64,000 nucleotides of DNA, taken from Paenibacillus radicis (ex Xue et al. 2023). GTDB lineage: Bacteria > Bacillota > Bacilli > Paenibacillales > NBRC-103111. A program made the translations under genes and the position numbers. The notes beneath the pieces were generated by a model, which was not told where the DNA came from, searched no databases, and saw only the letters and a list, made by a program, of their open reading frames with translations. The stretch's first letter is position 1, and the number at the start of each line of letters is the position of its first letter. The stretch lies in NCBI RefSeq assembly GCF_024722015.1, contig NZ_JANQBD010000016.1, forward strand, positions 167,401-231,400, written 5' to 3'. Below, in pieces: positions 7,983-15,782 of the stretch.

Positions 7983-9023
7983 ATGAGCTGTTTGCAATGT
8001 GGGGTTGGTATAAGCGGGACGGGGAGAATCGGGCGGTTATTAATTAGAAAAATATTATCAGATAATACCCATCCTATTCATTTGAAGGCAATTAACACGT
8101 CATATCCTACTCATATAATCGCACATTTATTGAAATATGATTCCGTGCATAGGACATGGGAGGCCGACATCGAGACAGGAGAAAACTATCTGCTCATTAA
8201 CGGTCAACGGTTAGAAGTCACGTCCGAGAGGAATCCGGAACTTATTCCGTGGAAAGACTTGGGAGTCGACTTGGCGGTTGATGCAACAGGAAAGTTCAAT
8301 GATCGTAAGGGGGCGCAAAAGCATCTTCTTGGCGGGGCATCCGCCGTACTGTTGACCGCACCGGGGGAACAGGTGGATCTAACTATAGTTATGGGAGTAA
8401 ATCAACAAGACTATGATCCTATGAAGCATATTTTACTCTCTGCCGCTTCCTGCACTACCAATTGCTTGGTACCTGTATTAAGTATATTGGATCGGTCGTT
8501 TCACGTGAACCACGCCTGGGTTACTACTATTCATTCTTATACGAATGACCAAAGACATCTGGATAATCCTCACCAGGATTTGCGCCGTGCGCGTGCCTGC
8601 ACACAATCCATTGTTCCAACCAGTACTGGCGTAGGAAATGCCCTTAGGGATGTTATGCCCCGCCTTGCTCCTGTAGTTCACGGTTTATCGATAAGGGTTC
8701 CTACACCAGATGTGTCACTGGTCGATTTGACGGTTGGTGTAAATTGTCGGGTATCGCAGGCTGATGTACGAAATGCGCTGCAGTCAGCGGTAAAAGGGGA
8801 GCTTAGCAGGTATGTTGAATATACCGAAGCCCCGTTAGTTTCGATAGATTTTATAGGATGTGAGAAATCTGCGGTCATCGATGGTCTGTCTTTAGCAGTT
8901 CGAGATGATCAAATTAAACTTCTCGCTTGGTATGACAATGAATGGGGATATGTCAGCAGAGTGATGGATATTTTAAGTATGGTTATTAATAAAAAACAGG
9001 AAGTGTTTAATAAATATGGATAA
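7983..9023 (+). CDS. gapB: Glyceraldehyde-3-phosphate dehydrogenase, GapB-like
   Basis: 346 residues if started at ATG 7983. A TTG at 7992 has better spacing from GGAG (7979-7982) and may be the real start. The Rossmann motif GxxGxGRIGR is at the N-terminus and the active-site cysteine is in SAASCTTNC (Cys157). Segments such as AINTSYP, NPHQDLRRARAC and PLVSIDF resemble Bacillus GapB (the NADP-dependent gluconeogenic enzyme) more than GapA. The gene starts 14 bp after the chemoreceptor, so they form one transcript. An SR1P-like peptide gene follows directly. The GapB assignment rests on remembered motif likeness rather than an alignment score. Confidence 0.85.
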   Translation: MSCLQCGVGISGTGRIGRLLIRKILSDNTHPIHLKAINTSYPTHIIAHLLKYDSVHRTWEADIETGENYLLINGQRLEVTSERNPELIPWKDLGVDLAVDATGKFNDRKGAQKHLLGGASAVLLTAPGEQVDLTIVMGVNQQDYDPMKHILLSAASCTTNCLVPVLSILDRSFHVNHAWVTTIHSYTNDQRHLDNPHQDLRRARACTQSIVPTSTGVGNALRDVMPRLAPVVHGLSIRVPTPDVSLVDLTVGVNCRVSQADVRNALQSAVKGELSRYVEYTEAPLVSIDFIGCEKSAVIDGLSLAVRDDQIKLLAWYDNEWGYVSRVMDILSMVINKKQEVFNKYG

Positions 9024-9042
9024 TTACAAGGATTCATCAATA

Positions 9043-9177
9043 ATGTTGGGAGTCATTTTGTGCAAGTACTGCGGAAGTGAAATCGCGACGGTAGATACGG
9101 AAAAAGTGACTATATTTTATAGCGACTGTAAACGTGAGGTTTGTCGAGAACCTGGAAAAGGGAGAGTAGACGAATAA
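9043..9177 (+). CDS. SR1P-family GapA-binding peptide homologue
   Basis: A 44-residue product with the pattern M-x-G-x-I-x-C-x2-C...EKVTIFY-x2-C...VDE. This matches the B. subtilis SR1P peptide in its CxxC pair, the EKVTxxY core, the later cysteines and the acidic VDE tail. SR1P is encoded by the SR1 RNA, binds GapA and favours its interaction with RNase J1. Here the ORF begins 19 bp after the stop of a gapB-like gene, with AAGGA ten bases before the ATG. An upstream in-frame ATG at 9016 would overlap the gap stop. Adjacency to a GAPDH gene fits a direct partner relationship (inference). Confidence 0.8.
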   Translation: MLGVILCKYCGSEIATVDTEKVTIFYSDCKREVCREPGKGRVDE

Positions 9178-9224
9178 GGATAAGCTAAAGAAAAAACAAT
9201 AAGGTTTCCTTATGATAACAAGAA

Positions 9225-9263
9225 TTAAATCAAATTGTTTTATGATTTTTAGCTGGATATAAT
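9225..9263 (+). promoter_or_regulatory. Promoter/operator of the DASS transporter gene
   Basis: TTAAATCAAATTGTTT (9225-9240) gives TTGTTT as -35. After a 17-bp spacer comes TATAAT at 9258-9263. It is a near copy of 6123-6161, implying control by the same regulator, probably the adjacent LysR protein. Confidence 0.75.
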
Positions 9264-9303
9264 GAAAGCGGAAACATTACTAATTGCGAGGGGGCTATAC
9301 AAG

Positions 9304-10791
9304 ATGGCTGAGGTCTTATCGACCCTAAAAACAGATGGCAAGGAACCACCGATCAAGAAAAAAAGCCGAGTTGAGGAAGTTATGAAAAAGTGGGGGATTC
9401 CCATTGCAGTTGTTGTGTTTTTACTATTATTTTTTATGCCTACACCTGAAGGAATGACCCCAGTAGCCCAAAGATCCATAGCTGTATTTACAGGGGCTCT
9501 GATTCTTTGGATAACGACCCCTATCCCCATTTATTTGACATCAATCGCGGCGATTCTGATGCTTCCTTTGATTGGAGCGGTTAAAGATCAGGATGTTGCT
9601 TTCGAATCATTAGGGTTTGGCGTCATATGGCTGATGGTTTCCGCATTTGTCCTTACCTCTGCGATGATGAAGTCAAATTTGGGCAGAAGGTTCGCACTGT
9701 GGATGGTCACCAAGTTTGGTAAAACACCGAAAACGACACTGCTCGTATTGATCATTATCAACTTTATTTTGGCGTTCTTCGTCCCTTCAACGACGGCCAG
9801 AGCTACGTTGATGGTGCCCATTTGCATGATTTTGTTGGAAGTCTATAAGGCCATTCCAGGTGAAAGCAACTTTGGGAAAGTAATGATGCTTCAAGGAGTC
9901 CAGGCGGATGCTATCGCTACATCGGGAGTTATGACCGCTACTGCGGGCAACATTATTGCCGTCGGTTTCATCAACGAACAAGCGGGCGGACACATCGGTT
10001 ATATGGATTGGCTGTTGGCTTCGATGCCGACCGCTATCGTCACCATGCTGATAACCTTCCTCATCGGGTTTAAGCTTTTCTCTACAAAAGGAGAGGCCAA
10101 TTTTGAGAATGCGATGGGGACGCTGAAAGATGAGCTGAAGAAGCTCGGTTCCTTTTCTAAGGACGAGAAGAAAGCATCGATTATCTTTATCATAACCGTA
10201 ATCCTGTGGGCAACAGGGGATTACCAGAAGGGCTGGTTCGGTTTTGAAATCAGCACCGAACAGACCGCTGTCATTGCCGCGCTCCTATGTCTGCTTCCTC
10301 GTATTGGAATGCTGACCTGGAAAGAAGCGAACATCAAATGGGAGCTTATGATTTTCGCTGCGGGTGCATATTCCGTAGGAAACGCGCTGGATAAATCAAA
10401 GGGCGCTGAATGGATTATTAAAAATGTGGTTAGCGGCCTAGGTTTAGAACAAATGAACCATGCCTTGGTCTATGTGGTGGTGATATTCCTCAGCATGTAC
10501 AGCCATCTCATATTTACGAGTAAAACGGTTAGAGTCACGATCTTGATTCCGGCGTTCATTGCTCTGGCCAAGTCATTGGGTATGGATCCGGTTGCTCTTG
10601 GATTGGCTGCCGCTATGACCATGACCTACACGATCACACTCCCGCCTCATTCGAAGGTCAATACGATCTATTTCGGAACAGGCTATTTCTCAGTCCTTGA
10701 TCAAGTTAAGTATGCGATCGTTACATGTTTTGTAGGAGCTAGCGTTATCAGTTTGGCTTTATTCACCTGGTTTAAAGTATTGGGATTATAA
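9304..10791 (+). CDS. DASS (SLC13/CitT-type) anion:sodium symporter
   Basis: 495 residues from the ATG at 9304, which follows GAGGGGG. The earlier ATG at 9262 lies inside the -10 element and is rejected. About a dozen membrane helices are visible. Family-like motifs include PSTTARATLMVPI in the first half and TLPPHSKVNTIYFGTGYF near the end, the two substrate/sodium clamps of DASS carriers. Family members move di- and tricarboxylates, 2-oxoglutarate or sulfate. The gluconeogenic neighbours (GapB, ApgM) point to a C4-dicarboxylate or similar acid; a phosphorylated C3 acid is also conceivable. apgM follows 55 bp downstream. Confidence 0.88.
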   Translation: MAEVLSTLKTDGKEPPIKKKSRVEEVMKKWGIPIAVVVFLLLFFMPTPEGMTPVAQRSIAVFTGALILWITTPIPIYLTSIAAILMLPLIGAVKDQDVAFESLGFGVIWLMVSAFVLTSAMMKSNLGRRFALWMVTKFGKTPKTTLLVLIIINFILAFFVPSTTARATLMVPICMILLEVYKAIPGESNFGKVMMLQGVQADAIATSGVMTATAGNIIAVGFINEQAGGHIGYMDWLLASMPTAIVTMLITFLIGFKLFSTKGEANFENAMGTLKDELKKLGSFSKDEKKASIIFIITVILWATGDYQKGWFGFEISTEQTAVIAALLCLLPRIGMLTWKEANIKWELMIFAAGAYSVGNALDKSKGAEWIIKNVVSGLGLEQMNHALVYVVVIFLSMYSHLIFTSKTVRVTILIPAFIALAKSLGMDPVALGLAAAMTMTYTITLPPHSKVNTIYFGTGYFSVLDQVKYAIVTCFVGASVISLALFTWFKVLGL

Positions 10792-10800
10792 TATAGAAGT

Positions 10801-10826
10801 TGTTCAAAAAGCCTTCTTTTTGAACA
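10801..10826. repeat. Short perfect inverted repeat equal to the MITE termini
   Basis: TGTTCAAAAAG and CTTTTTGAACA (11 bp each) are separated by only CCTT. The arms equal the outer 11 bp of the 170-bp element at 32005-32174. It may be a deletion remnant of that element or act as a weak hairpin between the DASS gene and apgM. Confidence 0.8.
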
Positions 10827-10846
10827 CGAACTTATAGGAGGAAACC

Positions 10847-12088
10847 ATGCTGTACAGAAAAGCTATAGTGGCAATTGCCGACGGATTGGGGGACCGCCCT
10901 CATCCATTATTAGATAATAGAACCCCATTGGAATATGCAAAAACTCCGAATCTGGACCGCCTGGCTTCTAAAGGCATTACAGGCATGATGGATTTGATCA
11001 GTTCAGGCATTCCTGTGGGAACGGATATGGGACATTTAATTTTATTCGGATATCAACCTCATCATTATCCGGGTCGCGGACCCATTGAAGCGTTAGGAAT
11101 CGGTATGGATGTCAAGCCGGGAGATATTGTGCTTCGCTGTAATTTTGCTACGGTAGATGAGGACGGAATAGTTGTTGATCGCCGGGCAGGACGAATTCGT
11201 GAGAATACTAATGAGATTGCTCAGGCTATTGATGGCATGGAGCTGGAAGATGGAGTAGTGGCCTACGTGAAGCCGGCTACGGAACATCGGGCTGTGCTGA
11301 TCCTGCGCGGAAACGGTTTGAGCGATAAAGTCAGCGATTCGGATCCTAAGGCTCCGAACGATGGTAAACCCTACTGTAGGATAAAACCTTTAGACACTTC
11401 CGATGAAGCTGGAAGAACAGCCATTCTTTTAAATTTATTTCTTAAGAAGGTCCACGCCATACTATCGGCTCATCCTATTAATCAAGAGCGCATTGAACAG
11501 GGAAAGCTGCCTGCTAATTTTATTTTGACAAGGGGAGCCGGACAGGTGACCCAGCTTGAGCCCATTGTACAGCAGCTAAACTTTAGGGGGAGCTGCATCG
11601 CGGGCGAAAGTACCGTATTAGGCGTTGCTCAATTAGCCGGGTTTAAAACTGTGACGGATATCAGAATGACAGGCAATATAGATACGGATATCGAATTAAA
11701 AGCGAGATTGGCAATAGAAGAAATTGCTGACAATGACATGGTATATGTTCATTTCAAAGCACCGGATATTAAAGGCCACGATAACGAGCCGTTCGAGAAA
11801 GCAAGAGCGATCGAGCTGTTCGATCGGATGGTAGGCCTTATCCTGCAGCAGCTGCCTGAGAATGTGTATTTGGCCTTGGCTGCCGATCATTCCACACCTT
11901 GTGAAGTAGGTGAGCATACAGGGGAGCCCGTGCCGGTACTTATATACGGTCCTAGTATCCGTAGAGATCGGGTTCAGCAGTATAATGAATTGGATTGTGC
12001 TTATGGAGGATTAGGACATTTATCCGGGAATGAGTTTGTGACGACATTGCACGGATTAATGGGATATGTGAAAAAACAGGGTAACTAA
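10847..12088 (+). CDS. apgM: ApgM-type cofactor-independent phosphoglycerate mutase
   Basis: 413 residues, the usual length of archaeal-type (ApgM) phosphoglycerate mutases of the alkaline phosphatase superfamily. The start is ADGLGDRP, with YPGRGPIEALGIG, RAGRI, HFKAPDIKGHDNEP and ADHSTPCEVGEHTG carrying the metal ligands. The expected nucleophile motif GSDTAHL reads GTDMGHL here, with Thr59 in place of Ser. Thr nucleophiles occur elsewhere in the superfamily, so activity may persist but specificity may differ. The gene has an ATAGGAGG site and closes the module that contains gapB. 2PG to 3PG conversion would fit gluconeogenesis from organic acids. Confidence 0.87.
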   Translation: MLYRKAIVAIADGLGDRPHPLLDNRTPLEYAKTPNLDRLASKGITGMMDLISSGIPVGTDMGHLILFGYQPHHYPGRGPIEALGIGMDVKPGDIVLRCNFATVDEDGIVVDRRAGRIRENTNEIAQAIDGMELEDGVVAYVKPATEHRAVLILRGNGLSDKVSDSDPKAPNDGKPYCRIKPLDTSDEAGRTAILLNLFLKKVHAILSAHPINQERIEQGKLPANFILTRGAGQVTQLEPIVQQLNFRGSCIAGESTVLGVAQLAGFKTVTDIRMTGNIDTDIELKARLAIEEIADNDMVYVHFKAPDIKGHDNEPFEKARAIELFDRMVGLILQQLPENVYLALAADHSTPCEVGEHTGEPVPVLIYGPSIRRDRVQQYNELDCAYGGLGHLSGNEFVTTLHGLMGYVKKQGN

Positions 12089-12104
12089 ACAATGGATCTG
12101 AACC

Positions 12105-12150
12105 ATCCGTATTGCCGACAAGATAAATCTCGGCAATACGGATTTTTATT
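12105..12150. terminator. Bidirectional terminator between apgM and the aminopeptidase
   Basis: A perfect 14-bp stem, ATCCGTATTGCCGA with TCGGCAATACGGAT, an 11-nt loop and a T-rich tail. It lies between convergent genes. Confidence 0.95.
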
Positions 12151-12159
12151 CTCTCGGGA

Positions 12160-13389
12160 TTACACCCACGTGCCGTTGCGCAGAAGCGGTTCCCGCACAC
12201 CGTCTGCGGTTTCTCCATCGATGTTCAGTTCACCTGAGCCGATCATGAAATCGACATGGGTCAGACTGCTGTTAGCGCCATGGGCTGCTAATTCCTCTTT
12301 AGTCATCAGTGTGCCTTCTTTGACGCATAACGGATAAGCGCTGCCGATGGCGAGATGAGAGGAAGCATTCTCGTCGAATCCTGTGTTGAAAAAGATAACA
12401 TTCATCGCAGAGATCGGTGAACCATGAGGAACTAAAGCGACTTCACCTAGATAGTGGGAGCCTTCGTCCGTTTCAATCAGCTGCTTGAGTATTTCATAGC
12501 CCTGTTCAGCGCTATAATCAACAATGCGGCCGTTTTCAAAGGTAATCGAAAAGCGGTCAATCAAGTTGCCGTTATAATTAAGCGGCATGGTGCTGCTGAC
12601 CTTGCCGTTAACGCCGTCCTTTGCCGGCAGTGTAAACACTTCTTCCGTTGGGAGATTCGGTACAAAGAAGGCTCCGCGTTCATTATAGACACCGCCTGCA
12701 ACCCACAGATGCTCGGGCGGCAATTGTATAGATAAATCGGTTCCTGGGGCTGTATAGTACAGCTTGCTGTAGTTTTTGCTGTTAAGGAAAGCGACTCGTT
12801 CCTGCAATTCCCTAATATGCTCTTCCCAGGCACCGATGGGGTCATCGCGATCCAAGCGCGTTGCCTGGAAGATATATCCCCACAGTTTATCTATAGCTTT
12901 TTCTACCGGCATATCAGGAAAAACCTTGGCCGCCCAAGACGGTGTAGGTACAGATACAATTGACCAGCTTACTTTGCCGGCTTGCAGATAGGCTCGGTGC
13001 TCCTTCATTGCGTTCATTTGCGTCTTGCTGGCTAAGCTGATTTTAACGGGATCTATGCCCTGCAGCAGCTCGGGATTTGGCGCATGTACCGTTAGAAAAG
13101 CGGCGTCTTGACGGGCCATTTCAGCATATCCGGCAGCTTTCCATTCAGGAAACCGTTCGAAGGATTCATCACGGGCATGGAGAAACCGGATTCGCCGGAT
13201 CGCTTCGTCATCCCATTCTACCAGCACCTGCAGTACTCCTGATTCGTAAGCCTTTTGGGCGATTTTACGTACAAAATCAACCGCGGCAATAGGAGCCGTC
13301 ACAACAAGTGTCTGCCCCTCATGTATGTTCAGACCGACCTTTAAAGCCAGTTCTGCGTACTTTTCCAGTTGAGCTTCGAAATTCTCCAT
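12160..13389 (-). CDS. M29-family metallo-aminopeptidase (AmpS-like)
   Basis: 409 residues from the ATG at 13389, preceded by GGGAGG. The upstream in-frame ATG overlaps that site. M29 landmarks are visible: NLPTEEVFTLP (metal-binding Glu pair), HYLGEVALVP, and NTGFDENASSHLAIGSAY near residue 340-357. The family removes N-terminal amino acids in the cytoplasm using cobalt or zinc. In the last motif the common Ala-Ser-Cys-His reads Ala-Ser-Ser-His. The gene is monocistronic, convergent with apgM and ended by the shared 14-bp-stem hairpin. Confidence 0.9.
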   Translation of the reverse strand: MENFEAQLEKYAELALKVGLNIHEGQTLVVTAPIAAVDFVRKIAQKAYESGVLQVLVEWDDEAIRRIRFLHARDESFERFPEWKAAGYAEMARQDAAFLTVHAPNPELLQGIDPVKISLASKTQMNAMKEHRAYLQAGKVSWSIVSVPTPSWAAKVFPDMPVEKAIDKLWGYIFQATRLDRDDPIGAWEEHIRELQERVAFLNSKNYSKLYYTAPGTDLSIQLPPEHLWVAGGVYNERGAFFVPNLPTEEVFTLPAKDGVNGKVSSTMPLNYNGNLIDRFSITFENGRIVDYSAEQGYEILKQLIETDEGSHYLGEVALVPHGSPISAMNVIFFNTGFDENASSHLAIGSAYPLCVKEGTLMTKEELAAHGANSSLTHVDFMIGSGELNIDGETADGVREPLLRNGTWV

Positions 13390-13575
13390 CTTATTCTCAA
13401 CCTCCCTCATCTATGCAACTTTGATGTGCTCACTTATATTATACGGGGAAAGACCTTGAGAATGAAGTTTTGCTTATAGGATGAATCTATAGAGATCATT
13501 TATTTTATATATTTATAACTATTTTCGAATTCTTATATACTTATAACAACAAAACGGTTGAGAGGAAGGGTCGGA

Positions 13576-14277
13576 ATGGGACATTCGGTAAAAGAACAGT
13601 TTGATGCTATAGCCAAACAATATGATCGGCAAAGAAGGCAATTGATCCCTTGCTTCGATGATTTTTACGGAGTGGCTGCCATGTTGGCGTTTGTACAGAA
13701 TTTTTCTATTTCGGGAATCCGAGTCTTGGATCTGGGCGCAGGAACCGGCCTGTTTAGCGCCTTCGTTAAGCACAAGTACCCGGATGCGGAATTCACCTTA
13801 ATCGATCTAAGCGAAAACATGCTACAGACAGCCCGTGAACGTTTCGGCCCGACATCTAATATCGAATATATCGTTGCTGATTATACCAATTATGACTTTT
13901 CTAAAACCTATGATCTTGTCATTTCGTCCCTTTCCATACATCACCTGACACATCCTGGGAAAAGAAAACTGTTTCGGACTGTTTATTACCTATTGTCGGA
14001 TGGCGGGGTTTTTGTCAATGCTGATCAAGCGATGGGGAATACTACCTATGTTGATACTTATTATAAGCAGCAATGGGAGGCGGCTATTCAACTGAGCGGA
14101 TTATCCAATGAGTCGATAGCGGCTGCCAAGGAGAGACGGAAACTGGATATCAACGCAACTGTAAATGAGCAAATTGTATGGCTGCAGGAAGCGGGTTTTG
14201 CAGACGCAGACTGTATGTACAAATATATGGATTTTGCCGTTTTTTTTGCAAGAAAAACAAGTTTAAAGCAGCCATAA
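13576..14277 (+). CDS. Class I SAM-dependent methyltransferase
   Basis: The ATG at 13576 follows GAGGAAGGG, giving 233 residues. SAM-binding motif I is VLDLGAGTGLFS (about residues 49-60), the acidic end of beta 2 is in TLIDLSENML, and motif II lies in DLVISSLSIHHL. This is a Methyltransf_11/25-type fold acting on an unknown small molecule. The gene stands alone between a divergent aminopeptidase gene and a terminator. Confidence 0.88.
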   Translation: MGHSVKEQFDAIAKQYDRQRRQLIPCFDDFYGVAAMLAFVQNFSISGIRVLDLGAGTGLFSAFVKHKYPDAEFTLIDLSENMLQTARERFGPTSNIEYIVADYTNYDFSKTYDLVISSLSIHHLTHPGKRKLFRTVYYLLSDGGVFVNADQAMGNTTYVDTYYKQQWEAAIQLSGLSNESIAAAKERRKLDINATVNEQIVWLQEAGFADADCMYKYMDFAVFFARKTSLKQP

Positions 14278-14292
14278 TCTTGGCCCCCAAAT

Positions 14293-14354
14293 AGCGTCAA
14301 TTGAACCTTGCATCTGTTTTTTCTTCAGAGCCGCGAGGTTCAATTGGCGCTTTT
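14293..14354 (+). terminator. Long-stem terminator after the methyltransferase
   Basis: A 19-bp stem (14293-14311 with 14333-14351, few mismatches), a 21-nt loop and TTTT. Confidence 0.88.
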
Positions 14355-14407
14355 GGTGTTAGATCACATGTACTTGACGAAAAGGCCATTTAATATTATA
14401 GTGGCTT

Positions 14408-14425
14408 TATACCCATACGGGTATA
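14408..14425. promoter_or_regulatory. CstR-type operator 1
   Basis: TATACCCATACGGGTATA has perfect ATACCC/GGGTAT arms around ATAC. CsoR/CstR-family repressors bind such G/C-capped inverted repeats. It is one of two sites upstream of the sulfur operon, and a third precedes cstR. Confidence 0.75.
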
Positions 14426-14432
14426 TGTAATA

Positions 14433-14452
14433 AACATAATGCGAATTATGTT
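14433..14452. repeat. 8-bp inverted repeat between the two CstR operators
   Basis: AACATAAT GCGA ATTATGTT is a perfect palindrome with a 4-nt centre. It sits between the two operators and may be a promoter component or a site for another regulator. Confidence 0.6.
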
Positions 14453-14468
14453 CTTTTTTTGGTCTGTT

Positions 14469-14488
14469 ACATACCCGTATGGGTATGT
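14469..14488. promoter_or_regulatory. CstR-type operator 2
   Basis: ACATACCCGTATGGGTATGT has perfect 8-bp arms around GTAT. Its core is the reverse complement of operator 1, so the two sites face each other 89 to 169 bp before the first gene of the operon. Confidence 0.75.
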
Positions 14489-14576
14489 GGGGCGGATTGA
14501 GCCGAGTTAGCGGTGCTTATTACTGCGATAGCCGTAAAATTGGCATCCACATTATAGTTGAAGGAGAAATAACAGG

Positions 14577-15722
14577 ATGATCGATCCAGTTCAATTGCAG
14601 GGAATGAGTGCGGAATCATTGGCTAAAAAAGTTTTGGATAATGAATTGGTTTTTATTTTGGACGTTCGTAACGAAAGTGATTTTAAGGATTGGCAGATCG
14701 AAGGCAGCAATGTTCATATAATGAATACCCCCTATTTTGAATTGCTCGATGGGGTTGATTCTATTTTAGATACAATTCCGGATGATCAATTAATTCTGGT
14801 TGTATGTGCCAAGGAAGGGTCTTCCAAGTTTGTAGGAGAACAGCTGATTAAGGAGGGAAAACAAAATGTTTTTTACTTAATTGGAGGGATGAAATCTTGG
14901 AGTGAACATTTGGAGCCTGTCAAAATTGGGGATTTAAAAGACGGAGGGGAGATTTATCAATTTGTCCGTATTGGCAAAGGCTGTCTGTCTTACATGGTTA
15001 TCTCCGATGGAGAGGCTGCTGTGATTGATGCAGTTCGTATGACCGATGTGTTTGAGAATTTTGCAAAGGCAAAGAATGTCACGATTAAACATACTATTGA
15101 TACTCATCTTCATGCTGACCATATTTCTGGCGGTAGACAATTAGCTGAAAAAACAGAGGGTTCTTACTGGCTCCCGCCTAAAGATGCGACAGAGGTTATA
15201 TTCCAATATGAAAAGCTTGAAGAAGGCAAAACGCTTATTGTAGGAAATACGCAAATCAGCATTCAGCCGATTTATTCGCCGGGTCATACGATAGGGAGTA
15301 CTTCATTAATTGTGGACAATCAATACTTGCTCACAGGCGATATCTTATTCGTCAAGTCAATTGGACGCCCTGATTTGGCTGGCAAAGCAGAGGATTGGGC
15401 TGCAGACCTAAGAACGACCTTGTACAAGCGTTATAAACAGCTGGCAGATGATTTGACGGTGCTTCCTGCACATTTTGGTAAATACACAGAGTTAGGCGAT
15501 AAAGGACAAGTTTCTGCGCGTCTGGGTGATTTGTATCGAGATAATCCAGGCTTAAACATTCAAGACGAATCCGAATTTAGACGAACCGTTTCTGAAAATC
15601 TGCCACCCCAACCGAATGCTTATCAGGAAATACGGCAGACGAATATGGGCAAGATCAGCCCTGCGAATGAAGAACAACGGGAAATGGAGATTGGGCCGAA
15701 TCGTTGTGCGATTCATAATTAG
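14577..15722 (+). CDS. Rhodanese-metallo-beta-lactamase fusion, persulfide dioxygenase-like
   Basis: 381 residues with an AAGGAG site. An N-terminal rhodanese domain (about 10-115) carries the active cysteine in VVCAKEGSS (Cys77). A metallo-beta-lactamase domain (about 125-340) has the iron-ligand motif THLHADHISGG (His177, His179, Asp181, His182), then SPGHTIGS, LTGDILF and PAHFGKY. This matches ETHE1/CstB-type persulfide dioxygenases, which oxidise low-molecular-weight persulfides to sulfite. In S. aureus CstB the dioxygenase domain comes first and a rhodanese domain last; here the rhodanese domain leads. The CstR operators upstream and the TusA, DsrE and CstR genes downstream define a sulfide/persulfide detoxification operon. 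Confidence 0.88.
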   Translation: MIDPVQLQGMSAESLAKKVLDNELVFILDVRNESDFKDWQIEGSNVHIMNTPYFELLDGVDSILDTIPDDQLILVVCAKEGSSKFVGEQLIKEGKQNVFYLIGGMKSWSEHLEPVKIGDLKDGGEIYQFVRIGKGCLSYMVISDGEAAVIDAVRMTDVFENFAKAKNVTIKHTIDTHLHADHISGGRQLAEKTEGSYWLPPKDATEVIFQYEKLEEGKTLIVGNTQISIQPIYSPGHTIGSTSLIVDNQYLLTGDILFVKSIGRPDLAGKAEDWAADLRTTLYKRYKQLADDLTVLPAHFGKYTELGDKGQVSARLGDLYRDNPGLNIQDESEFRRTVSENLPPQPNAYQEIRQTNMGKISPANEEQREMEIGPNRCAIHN

Positions 15723-15782
15723 CTTGCGAGAACCGATGCTGTGGGAATCAATAAATATTTATATAAAATGGAGGTTTTATTC

